From the NCBI GenBank assembly GCA_029240815.1, contig JARDZO010000316.1, positions 1 through 5,796 on the forward strand: DNA of 5,796 nucleotides. The letters are read 5' to 3'. This stretch comes from Brevibacillus sp. (GTDB lineage: Bacteria; Bacillota; Bacilli; Brevibacillales; Brevibacillaceae). Within the stretch, counting starts at the first letter, position 1; every line of letters begins with the position of its first letter. Both the position numbers and the translations under genes were made by a program. Under the pieces are notes generated by a model. It made no database searches and was not told the DNA's origin. It saw only the letters and a list, made by a program, of their open reading frames with translations. Shown piece by piece: positions 1 to 5,203 of the stretch.

Positions 1-103
1 CACGACCGCTTTTTCTCAGTTGTACATACTCTCCTACAACGTCTACGATGTCGACAGCGGCACGCACTTGGTTTACAAACTCATCAGAAGTGGGACCAGC
101 CAT
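1..103 (-). CDS. dnaG: DNA primase DnaG, N-terminal fragment (continues past left edge)
   Basis: Only the first 34 codons are in the window; the frame is open to the left edge. The protein begins MAGPTSDEFVNQVRAAVDIV and continues DVVGEYVQLRKSGR. This matches the conserved primase N-terminus that precedes the CHC2 zinc-binding domain (B. subtilis has a similar DEIVDQV...DIVEVIGDYVQLKKQGR segment, from memory). The zinc-finger cysteines and the TOPRIM catalytic core lie outside the window. DnaG makes RNA primers at the replication fork together with the DnaB-type helicase. The ATG at 101-103 is chosen because AAGGTGG (110-116) sits just upstream of it and the primase-like sequence starts right there. 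A sigma-A-like promoter lies about 35-60 bp upstream. In relatives dnaG is followed by sigA; that region is not visible here. Identity is fairly sure from 34 residues plus synteny. Confidence 0.88.
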   Translation of the reverse strand, partial: MAGPTSDEFVNQVRAAVDIVDVVGEYVQLRKSGR

Positions 104-136
104 CTCTATCCACCTTTTCAGGAGAATCGAACGACG

Positions 137-165
137 AGATTATTTAGTTCGTCAAAATTCGTCAA
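137..165 (-). promoter_or_regulatory. Probable sigma-A promoter for dnaG
   Basis: On the minus strand TTGACG (160-165) is separated by exactly 17 bp from TAATCT (137-142). The -35 box matches consensus at 5 of 6 positions; the -10 box is weaker at 3 of 6. Transcription would start near position 130, giving a short leader of about 27 nt before the dnaG ATG, with the ribosome site inside it. A second TTGACG (150-155) lies 10 bp further on but has no -10 box at the right distance. Position and spacing support a dnaG (dnaG-sigA) promoter; the weak -10 keeps confidence moderate. Confidence 0.45.
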
Positions 166-184
166 TTTCCTTCTTGGGATCGCA

Positions 185-218
185 CTTCTTTTCTTCTTTT
201 TCTCTTTTCTACTTTTCC
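185..218. other. Pyrimidine/purine strand-biased tract in ppsR-dnaG gap
   Basis: The plus strand is uninterrupted pyrimidine from 185 to 210, then has one A at 211, then pyrimidine again to 218. The dnaG-sense strand is therefore an A/G run. It lies between the ppsR stop (313) and the proposed dnaG promoter (137-165). I see no hairpin or coding signal that explains it. It could be an untranslated purine-rich stretch of read-through mRNA or simply low-complexity spacer. The rest of the 104-312 gap holds only the promoter, the dnaG ribosome site and a weak 7-bp hairpin around 229-250 with no T-run. Confidence 0.5.
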
Positions 219-312
219 ACATTTCCGTTAGCAATAAACGCTCATCGCTACCCAGATCGTGATTCCTGCCCTACTCGTTTTCTACAAAAAACGCCAAATT
301 CCTTCTTTTGAC

Positions 313-1149
313 CTATTTCTTTTCATTTCGCAGGTTATTTTTGCGAATCATTTCCAGGATAATGTTGGCGGTTTCTTCCACTGCCTTTCTCGAAACATCA
401 ATAACCGGGCAGCCCAATCGTTCGATAATCTTGTTGGAATACGCCAGCTCTTCCGCAATCCGATCCAGATTTGCGTAGTTAGCCTGCGCTGTCAAACCCA
501 GCGCTTTTAAGCGTTCTGTACGAATGCCATTCAGCTGCTCAGGAGTGATCGTCAAGCCAATACAGCGCTCTGGAGGCAATTGAAACAATTCCTCGGGCGG
601 CTCCACTTCAGGAACCAGCGGCACATTGGCTACTTTGAGGCGCTTGTTTGCCAAATACATGGACAAAGGAGTCTTCGAAGTGCGAGATACCCCGATCAAT
701 ACCACGTCCGCACGAAGCAGTCCACGCGGGTCGCGCCCGTCATCGTACTTGACGGCAAATTCTATTGCGTCCACTTTACGGAAATACTCTTCATCCAAAC
801 GACGAACCAAGCCCGGCTTGCCGGTTGGAGGCTCTTGCAGCATGTTTTGCAGCGTTTGCATGAGCGGTCCCATAACATCGATGGCCGGAATGCCATGTAA
901 GGCAGCCTGCTGCGTGATGTATGAATTCAATTCCGGAATGACCAGCGTAAAAACGATCATTGCCTTGGATTCTTTTGCTGAAGCAATGATCTCGTCAATG
1001 GATTCTTTGTCTTCTATGTAGGGGTACTTCTGAACGTCAATCAAAAACCGGTCAAACTGACTAGCTCCAGCGCGAACAACAAGCTCGGCTGTTTCGCCGA
1101 TGGAGTCCGAGACCACGTAGATGAGCTGTCCTTGTTGATTTCCTTGCAT
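313..1149 (-). CDS. ppsR: Pyruvate, phosphate dikinase / PEP synthase regulatory protein (kinase/phosphorylase, DUF299 family)
   Basis: The 278-residue protein is the usual length for this family (B. subtilis ortholog YqfL). Family members are bifunctional: they inactivate PPDK or PEP synthase by ADP-dependent threonine phosphorylation and reactivate it by Pi-dependent dephosphorylation. They act in the cytosol at the pyruvate/PEP node. Visible hallmarks are the N-terminal YVVSDSIGETAE segment (11-22) and the nucleotide-binding P-loop GVSRTSKTPLS (153-163). Other conserved-looking stretches are PLVPEVEPPEELF (177-189) and CPVIDVSRKAVEETA (247-261). The start ATG (1147-1149) has an excellent Shine-Dalgarno, AGGAGG, at 1157-1162. 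The gene starts 11 nt after the ccpN stop, so the two are almost surely cotranscribed. In B. subtilis genetic work linked YqfL to the activity of CcpN on gluconeogenic genes. Whether this organism has PPDK or PEP synthase as target cannot be seen here. No clear terminator follows; transcripts may run towards dnaG. Confidence 0.95.
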   Translation of the reverse strand: MQGNQQGQLIYVVSDSIGETAELVVRAGASQFDRFLIDVQKYPYIEDKESIDEIIASAKESKAMIVFTLVIPELNSYITQQAALHGIPAIDVMGPLMQTLQNMLQEPPTGKPGLVRRLDEEYFRKVDAIEFAVKYDDGRDPRGLLRADVVLIGVSRTSKTPLSMYLANKRLKVANVPLVPEVEPPEELFQLPPERCIGLTITPEQLNGIRTERLKALGLTAQANYANLDRIAEELAYSNKIIERLGCPVIDVSRKAVEETANIILEMIRKNNLRNEKK

Positions 1150-1156
1150 CGCTTCT

Positions 1157-1162
1157 CCTCCT
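1157..1162 (-). promoter_or_regulatory. ppsR ribosome binding site overlapping the ccpN stop codon
   Basis: The minus strand reads GTGTAGGAGGAGAAGCGATG. The AGGAGG at 1157-1162 shares bases with the ccpN TAG stop (1161-1163) and is 7 nt from the ppsR ATG. This geometry places a terminating ccpN ribosome directly on the ppsR initiation site and favours coupled translation. Confidence 0.85.
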
Positions 1163-1805
1163 ACACTTTCGGTTCGCTGCCCAATTCTACAAACGCTTTG
1201 GCGATCGTTGTCTTCGTTACTCTTCCAGTCAGCTCCATGTACTTGGGATCATCCTCGCTGGGACGAACCACCGGCAAGGAGTCGATCTGGAAGTCAATCA
1301 GCTTTTTGGCTGCCGCATACAGCGATTCCTCAGGAGCGCACGTAATGATATTGGGCATTCGTGACATGATGATGCTGACAGGAACATCCTCCAGCGTCTT
1401 GTTGCCGAGCGAGGCGCGCAGCAGGTCTTTTCGTGAAATGACTCCAGCCAAGTAGCCTTTCTGATTCACGACGAACAATGTCCCTACATCCTCCAAAAAC
1501 AGGGTCACTATCGCGTCGTAAGCAGAGGCTGATTCAGATACAACGATGGGAACCGCCTTGTAGTCATTGACGAGAAGCTTGTGAAGCCGTTCACTTATAA
1601 CCGAACTGGCGGGTCTGCCAGCATAAAAATACCCGACCCGAGGTCTGGCTTCTAAATAACCTGACATCGTGAGGATGGAAAGATCGGGGCGCAATGTCGC
1701 GCGGGTCAAATTCAAACGATCCGCGATATGCTCTCCTGTAATCGGCCCTTCATCCTTCACTATCTGTAAGATTTGCTCTTGTCGTTTGGTAAGCTCGATG
1801 ACCAA
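1161..1805 (-). CDS. ccpN: CcpN-type transcriptional repressor of gluconeogenic genes (HTH + two CBS domains)
   Basis: The 214-residue protein closely resembles B. subtilis CcpN (YqzB). That protein represses gapB and pckA, and the small RNA gene sr1, during glycolytic growth independently of CcpA; its CBS domains are reported to respond to adenine nucleotides. Residues 1-61 form the DNA-binding winged-helix part, with the conserved run ITGEHIADRLNLTRATLRPD (22-41) and then GYLEARPRVGYFY (49-61). CBS domain 1 spans about 82-136 (VGTLFVV..GVISRKDLLRAS) and CBS domain 2 about 145-207 (IDSLPVV..GRVTKTTIAKA). The start is unusual. An in-frame TGA sits at 1806-1808, directly before a TTG at 1803-1805, so TTG is the first possible canonical start and no ATG or GTG precedes the conserved ELTKRQEQI. 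An intrinsic terminator separates the gene from glyS, implying its own promoter, but only a weak TAATAC (1837-1842) without a -35 box is visible. It pairs with ppsR downstream. Confidence 0.94.
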   Translation of the reverse strand: MVIELTKRQEQILQIVKDEGPITGEHIADRLNLTRATLRPDLSILTMSGYLEARPRVGYFYAGRPASSVISERLHKLLVNDYKAVPIVVSESASAYDAIVTLFLEDVGTLFVVNQKGYLAGVISRKDLLRASLGNKTLEDVPVSIIMSRMPNIITCAPEESLYAAAKKLIDFQIDSLPVVRPSEDDPKYMELTGRVTKTTIAKAFVELGSEPKV

Positions 1806-1812
1806 TCACCCC
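1803..1812 (-). promoter_or_regulatory. Tight Shine-Dalgarno and TTG start of ccpN
   Basis: GGGGTG (1807-1812) is the only strong anti-SD complement near the start. The last G of the GGGG run (1809) is only 3 nt from the TTG at 1803-1805, shorter than the usual 5-9 nt. The extended GGTGAT run complements the 16S tail well. The alternative would be an ATC start at 1797-1799, better spaced but a very rare start codon. TTG is kept as the working call. Confidence 0.5.
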
Positions 1813-1876
1813 GGTTCTGTCTGTTACCTCTTCCTAGTATTACTCTATTCGACCGGATATTCCTTCTTTCGCACGG

Positions 1877-1915
1877 AAAAAAGGTGCCCCCGCCAGGATA
1901 TGGACGGAGGCAACC
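1877..1915 (-). terminator. Intrinsic terminator after glyS
   Basis: Beginning 8 nt after the glyS stop codon, the minus strand folds as GGT-(T)-GCCTCCG-(T)-CCA, loop TATCC, TGG-CGGGGGC-ACC, followed directly by TTTTTT (1877-1882). This is 13 base pairs, including one G-U, with two single-base T bulges on the 5' arm. GC-rich stem plus U-run is the classic factor-independent terminator. It closes the glyQS transcription unit and separates it from ccpN. On the plus strand the flanking bases are not a T-run, so it is probably one-directional. Confidence 0.85.
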
Positions 1916-1923
1916 GATTATTA

Positions 1924-3993
1924 TTATGCAAAAACGAGCTTGGAAAAATCAGCGTAAGCAAAGATGAGACGAGAGAGACGGAGCAACAGACCGAGTCTGT
2001 TTGCCCTTACAGCCTGATCTTCAGCCATGACCATCACTTGATCGAAGAAAGATTTGATCGGCTCACGCAGGGTAGCTAGAGTTGCCAGAGCTTTCTCCTG
2101 GTCATCCATGCCTTCAACTTCCTGTTGTACGGACAAGTATGCCTGATACAGCGAGCGTTCTACTTCTTCGACGAATAGCGCCTCGTCTACACGGTCGGCT
2201 TCTGCTTTTTGTGCCAGGTTGTTTACCCGGGTGAATTGTTCCACGATCAGTTTGAAGTCTTCGTCGCCAACCGCAGTCATCAAAGCTTTTGCTTTTGCCA
2301 TTATTTCCGGCACGTAAGACATTTCAGCTGTCAATACGGCATCTACCACATCGTAGCGTACGCCATTTTCCTGCAGGACGTTTTTCAGGCGTAGGGCGAA
2401 GAAATCAACCAGATCTTTTTTCACTTCTTCGACTGTCCGCTTGTTTACACCTTGTGCCGTGTACGTCTCGAGCGTTGCATCCCATAGCTGTTCGAGAGAA
2501 AGCTGCCAGTTGCGCTCCAGCAAAATCGTAACGATACCGGCAGCCATACGACGCAGGCCATATGGGTCCTGAGAACCAGTCGGAACGATACCGATGGAGA
2601 AGATTCCCACAATCGTATCCAGCTTATCTGCCAGACTCGCGATCGCTCCCTGTGCTGACTTAGGTGTCTGGTCACCGGCAAAGCGCGGCAGGTAGTGTTC
2701 GAATACCCCGCTCGCAACGATGTCGTTCTCTCCTGCCTTGCGAGCGTAGTCTTCCCCCATGATCCCTTGCAGTTCTGGGAATTCTCCGACCATATTCGTC
2801 ACCAGATCGAATTTGGCAATCTCTGTGATCCGGTCAGCTTGTTTTGCTTCTTCCTGACTCACCCCTAGCTTTTCAGCAATCTGGGCAGCCGTCTTGCGTA
2901 CCCGGCGCACCTTGTCCCCGATCGTTCCCAATTCTTCATGGAAAACGATGGTCTCCAGACGCTTGAGGCAGCTGTCGATCGACAGCTTTTGGTCTTCCAC
3001 ATAGAAGAAGCGAGCGTCAGAGAGACGGGCACGCAGTACTTTTTCATTTCCTTTTGCAACGTTTTCCAGCGCGCGTGCATCGCCATTACGTACGGTTACA
3101 AAATGATTGAGCAGTTGACCTTGCTCGTTTTCTACCGGGAAGTAACGCTGATGCTCACGCATGGATGTCACCAGCACCTCACGCGGAATGGTCAGGAATT
3201 CTTCTTCAAACGTACCGTACAGTGCGGTTGGATATTCCACCAGATGCACGACCTCGTCTAACAGCCCTTCGTCCATTGGAATTTTCCAGCCATTTTCCTG
3301 TTCCATCCGGCGAATTTGTTCCACGATGGTGGCACGACGTTCATCCGGATTAACCATCACATGCTGCTCGGCCAGCTTGCTTGCATATTCGGCTGGGTGA
3401 TTGATTTCCACTTCTGTACCGAGGAAACGGTGCCCGCGGGTGATTCGTCCACTTTTTACACCCGCGATTTCGAGGTCGATCAGTTCTTCACCAAAGAGCG
3501 CGACCATCCAGCGAATCGGACGAACGTATTTCAGATCGTTTGCGCCCCAACGCATGTTTTTCGGGAAGTTCATTCCCGCGATTGTCTCAGCGAGCTGTGG
3601 AAGCAGATCCTTGGTAGCTTTTCCTGCTTCTGATTTGCGTGCATGCACGTATTCCACGCCGTTGACATCTTTAAAATACAATTGCTCTGGTTCCACGCCA
3701 TTGCTGCGGGCAAATCCGAGCGCTGCCTTCGACCAATTTCCTGTTTCGTCCTGAGCAATCTTGCGTGCAGGGCCTTTTGCCTCGTCATTGCGGTCTGGTT
3801 GCTTTTCGGCAAGTCCATTGATCAATACAGCAAAACGTCGCGGTGATTCCATGGAGGTGATTTGCTCGAACGGAATACGCTCTGCTGCCAGCCACTTTTC
3901 CACTTTTTCTTTCAACTGCGCTGCTGCCGATGCGACAAAGCGAGCAGGCATTTCTTCGAGACCAACTTCCAAAAGCAGATCGCGCTTACTCAT
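1924..3993 (-). CDS. glyS: Glycyl-tRNA synthetase beta subunit
   Basis: The 689-residue protein has the normal length of bacterial GlyS. Together with GlyQ it forms the alpha2beta2 class II synthetase that charges tRNA-Gly in the cytosol; the beta subunit mainly recognises the tRNA. It begins [20 protein letters not shown] (1-20), the family signature. Other recognisable segments are [11 protein letters not shown] (51-61), [14 protein letters not shown] (279-292), the HD-like region [15 protein letters not shown] (351-365), [12 protein letters not shown] (402-413) and [12 protein letters not shown] (471-482). The C-terminal ~110 residues (580-689) look like the DALR-type anticodon-binding region. 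The frame is open further upstream to 4143, but the ATG at 3991-3993 is chosen: it has GGAG at 4003-4006 (9-nt spacing), the homologous proteins start here, and the extra upstream residues overlap glyQ and resemble nothing. The gene overlaps glyQ by 8 nt. Three consecutive TAA codons end it. Confidence 0.97.
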   Translation of the reverse strand: MSKRDLLLEVGLEEMPARFVASAAAQLKEKVEKWLAAERIPFEQITSMESPRRFAVLINGLAEKQPDRNDEAKGPARKIAQDETGNWSKAALGFARSNGVEPEQLYFKDVNGVEYVHARKSEAGKATKDLLPQLAETIAGMNFPKNMRWGANDLKYVRPIRWMVALFGEELIDLEIAGVKSGRITRGHRFLGTEVEINHPAEYASKLAEQHVMVNPDERRATIVEQIRRMEQENGWKIPMDEGLLDEVVHLVEYPTALYGTFEEEFLTIPREVLVTSMREHQRYFPVENEQGQLLNHFVTVRNGDARALENVAKGNEKVLRARLSDARFFYVEDQKLSIDSCLKRLETIVFHEELGTIGDKVRRVRKTAAQIAEKLGVSQEEAKQADRITEIAKFDLVTNMVGEFPELQGIMGEDYARKAGENDIVASGVFEHYLPRFAGDQTPKSAQGAIASLADKLDTIVGIFSIGIVPTGSQDPYGLRRMAAGIVTILLERNWQLSLEQLWDATLETYTAQGVNKRTVEEVKKDLVDFFALRLKNVLQENGVRYDVVDAVLTAEMSYVPEIMAKAKALMTAVGDEDFKLIVEQFTRVNNLAQKAEADRVDEALFVEEVERSLYQAYLSVQQEVEGMDDQEKALATLATLREPIKSFFDQVMVMAEDQAVRANRLGLLLRLSRLIFAYADFSKLVFA

Positions 3994-4918
3994 TCGAACC
4001 CTCTCCTTTCTCGACAACCGCACCAGCATCTGAAGCTGCGTTTCCTTTTTGCAAGAGCGGGAAGCCCAGTCGTTCGCGTTCCGCGTAGTAGGTTTGTGCG
4101 ACTTCACGAGACAGATTGCGTACGCGTGCGATATAACCGGCACGTTCTGTCACGCTGATCACGCCGCGCGCATCCAGCAGGTTGAAGGTGTGCGAGCATT
4201 TCAGTACGTAATCGTATGCAGGGTAGACGAGGCGTTCCTTCATCAGGCGCTTCGCTTCTGCTTCGTAGGTGTTGTACAGGTTGAACAGCATGTCCACATC
4301 AGACAGCTCAAACGTATATTTGGAATGCTCGTACTCAGGCTGGAGGAATACGTCACCATAGGTGTAGCCGTTTACCCACTCCAAGTCGAACACGTTTTCC
4401 TTTTCTTGAATGTAGGAAGCGAGACGCTCCAGACCGTAAGTCAGCTCCACTGCGACTGGTTTACACTCCAGACCGCCAACTTGCTGGAAGTACGTGAACT
4501 GGGTAATCTCCATACCGTCGAGCCATACTTCCCAGCCGAGACCCCATGCACCGAGACCTGGATGCTCCCAGTTGTCTTCTACAAAACGAATGTCGTGCTC
4601 AAGTGGTTCGATGCCCAGTTGGCGCAAGCTTTCCAGGTACAGCTCCTGAATGTTGTCCGGCGATGGCTTCATGATCACTTGGAACTGGTGATGCTGATAC
4701 AGACGGTTCGGGTTTTCTCCGTAACGACCGTCCGCTGGGCGACGGGAAGGCTCTACGTAAGCGACGTTCCATGGCTCAGGGCCGATGGAGCGAAGAAAAG
4801 TCATCGGGTTTAGTGTACCTGCCCCTTTTTCCACGTCATATGGCTGCACAATCAGGCAATTTTGTTTTGCCCAAAAGTTTTGCAGCGTCAAAATGATGTC
4901 TTGAAAAGTCATTTTCAT
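3986..4918 (-). CDS. glyQ: Glycyl-tRNA synthetase alpha subunit
   Basis: The 310-residue protein is the catalytic alpha subunit of the heterotetrameric bacterial GlyRS (class II aminoacyl-tRNA synthetase). Strong family segments are [11 protein letters not shown] (28-38), the motif 2 region [17 protein letters not shown] (54-70) followed by [11 protein letters not shown] (71-81), [20 protein letters not shown] (130-149) and motif 3 [13 protein letters not shown] (158-170). The start is the ATG at 4916-4918 (MKMTFQD), because AGGAGG at 4927-4932 lies 8 nt upstream. A second in-frame ATG follows at 4910-4912. The frame is open up to 5038, but that stretch is the T-box antiterminator and terminator, not protein. 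The last ~20 residues (from about GNAASDAGA to GEGSNE) extend past the end of B. subtilis GlyQ (about 295 residues, from memory) and run into the glyS ribosome site and the 8-nt overlap ATGAGTAA. Expression should be controlled by the upstream glycyl T-box. Confidence 0.97.
   Translation of the reverse strand: MKMTFQDIILTLQNFWAKQNCLIVQPYDVEKGAGTLNPMTFLRSIGPEPWNVAYVEPSRRPADGRYGENPNRLYQHHQFQVIMKPSPDNIQELYLESLRQLGIEPLEHDIRFVEDNWEHPGLGAWGLGWEVWLDGMEITQFTYFQQVGGLECKPVAVELTYGLERLASYIQEKENVFDLEWVNGYTYGDVFLQPEYEHSKYTFELSDVDMLFNLYNTYEAEAKRLMKERLVYPAYDYVLKCSHTFNLLDARGVISVTERAGYIARVRNLSREVAQTYYAERERLGFPLLQKGNAASDAGAVVEKGEGSNE
4003..4009 (-). promoter_or_regulatory. glyS ribosome binding site inside glyQ
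   Basis: AAAGGAG lies within the last codons of glyQ, 9 nt before the glyS ATG (3991-3993). It decides the glyS start against longer upstream readings. Together with the 8-nt overlap it supports translational coupling and balanced alpha and beta subunit synthesis. Confidence 0.8.
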
Positions 4919-4926
4919 GCTTGTTT

Positions 4927-4932
4927 CCTCCT
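4927..4932 (-). promoter_or_regulatory. glyQ ribosome binding site
   Basis: AGGAGG is placed 8 nt before the ATG at 4916-4918 and directly follows the T-run of the T-box terminator. It is available only on transcripts that escape termination. It fixes the glyQ start and excludes the longer reading through the leader. Confidence 0.9.
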
Positions 4933-4933
4933 T

Positions 4934-4993
4934 AAAAAAATAAAACCTCTCGCCGCCTACACCGTCTACATGAGACAGTATAGGGACGAGAGG
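4934..4993 (-). terminator. T-box intrinsic terminator (competing hairpin)
   Basis: CCTCTCGTC (4985-4993) and CCTATAC (4978-4984) pair with GTGTAGG (4956-4962) and GGCGAGAGG (4946-4954), leaving one bulged C at 4955. The stem continues through a T-G pair and GTCT/AGAC to a CATGT loop (4968-4972). That is about 21 base pairs in all, followed by TTTTATTTTTTT (4934-4945). Bases 4981-4993 are shared with the antiterminator, so the two folds exclude each other. Without uncharged tRNA-Gly, transcription should stop here. Confidence 0.92.
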
Positions 4994-5013
4994 ATTCTCG
5001 CGGTTCCACCCTA
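4981..5013 (-). promoter_or_regulatory. T-box antiterminator
   Basis: Helix A1 is TAGGG (5009-5013) with CCCTA (4981-4985). The seven-base bulge is TGGAACC (5002-5008). Helix A2 is GCGAGA with TCTCGT around an ATCC loop (4992-4995). The TGGA at the 5' end of the bulge is the tRNA acceptor-binding site and is complementary to the UCCA end expected for uncharged tRNA-Gly. The fold uses the 5' arm of the terminator. Confidence 0.9.
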
Positions 5014-5016
5014 CTT

Positions 5017-5035
5017 GGCGAATAGAAGCTTCGCC
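5017..5035 (-). promoter_or_regulatory. T-box Stem III
   Basis: GGCGAA (5030-5035) and TTCGCC (5017-5022) form a perfect 6-bp stem around a 7-nt loop, GCTTCTA. It stands directly before the antiterminator, the usual place for Stem III. Confidence 0.75.
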
Positions 5036-5063
5036 CACCTTGGATCATAAATTGCTCCAGAAC

Positions 5064-5066
5064 GCC
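5064..5066 (-). promoter_or_regulatory. T-box specifier codon GGC (Gly)
   Basis: The minus strand reads ATGAAGGGCGTTCTGGAGC here. In T-box leaders the specifier typically follows a GAAN element on the 3' side of Stem I, which gives GAAG-GGC. GGC is the codon used by known glyQS leaders. Reading GAA-GGG would also give a glycine codon, so the amino acid is secure even if the exact register is not. Confidence 0.7.
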
Positions 5067-5174
5067 CTTCATCTGCTTGGTGACCAGGCTCCCACTCTCC
5101 CCGGTTCGCTATGACAGCCAGTGGCCGACTACTCTTTTCCTTCATGGCAACATTCAGTATCAAGTTTGGTTCTT

Positions 5175-5203
5175 ATCATAACGAAAAGAAAAACGGATGT
5201 CAA
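5175..5203 (-). promoter_or_regulatory. Sigma-A promoter of the glyQS T-box transcript
   Basis: TTGACA (5198-5203) is a perfect -35 box, followed by a 17-bp spacer and TATGAT (5175-5180, 5 of 6 matches). Transcription should begin near 5168-5171. The -35 box directly abuts the TAA stop of recO (5204-5206). This is a strong constitutive-looking promoter, leaving regulation to the T-box downstream. Confidence 0.92.

Larger units (their letters stand above)
4934..5168 (-). promoter_or_regulatory. Glycyl T-box riboswitch leader of glyQS (Stem II-less type)
   Basis: This leader senses uncharged tRNA-Gly and controls transcription into glyQS. From 5' to 3' the minus strand shows a Stem I base helix GTTGC/GCAAT (5147-5151 with 5051-5055), AGTA (5130-5133) and AGCGA (5106-5110). 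Next is a distal hairpin ACCGGG/CCTGGT (5100-5105 with 5083-5088) whose loop contains GTGGGAG, close to the conserved GGUGRAR. A GAAG-GGC specifier region follows, then the Stem III hairpin, the AGGGTGGAACCGCG box (4999-5012) and the terminator. Only about 15 nt lie between Stem I and Stem III, so Stem II and the IIA/B pseudoknot are absent, as in known glyQS leaders. The UGGA in the bulge would pair with a UCCA tRNA 3' end, matching the U73 discriminator of bacterial tRNA-Gly. The 5' end is estimated from the promoter. Context upstream of glyQ confirms the ligand. Confidence 0.95.

Noticed and set aside
118..222. A 34-codon minus-strand reading frame (MWKSRKEKKKKR...) ending just before the dnaG ribosome site
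   Set aside because: There is no good Shine-Dalgarno. The Lys/Arg richness only reflects the purine-rich tract, and the proposed dnaG promoter lies inside it. No resemblance to a known protein.
229..250. Weak hairpin TAGCGAT/ATTGCTA downstream of ppsR
   Set aside because: Seven pairs including one G-U and no following T-run; not convincing as a terminator.
327..347. Perfect 6-bp inverted repeat TTCGCA/TGCGAA near the 3' end of ppsR
   Set aside because: It is inside the coding region, the stem is short with a 9-nt loop, and there is no T-run on either strand, so it is not a terminator.
1837..1842. TAATAC as a ccpN -10 box
   Set aside because: No -35 hexamer resembling TTGACA at 16-18 bp and no extended TG. 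Kept only as a weak possibility in the ccpN discussion.
3994..4143. Upstream extension of the glyS reading frame
   Set aside because: It overlaps the conserved 3' part of glyQ, has no family similarity, and the downstream ATG has a good ribosome site.
4049..4813. Long plus-strand open frame (254 codons) opposite glyQ
   Set aside because: It is entirely antisense to the highly conserved glyQ, lacks a convincing ribosome site and looks like reverse-strand codon bias.
4919..5038. Upstream extension of the glyQ reading frame
   Set aside because: These bases form the T-box antiterminator and terminator. The proper ribosome site sits at 4927-4932, after them.
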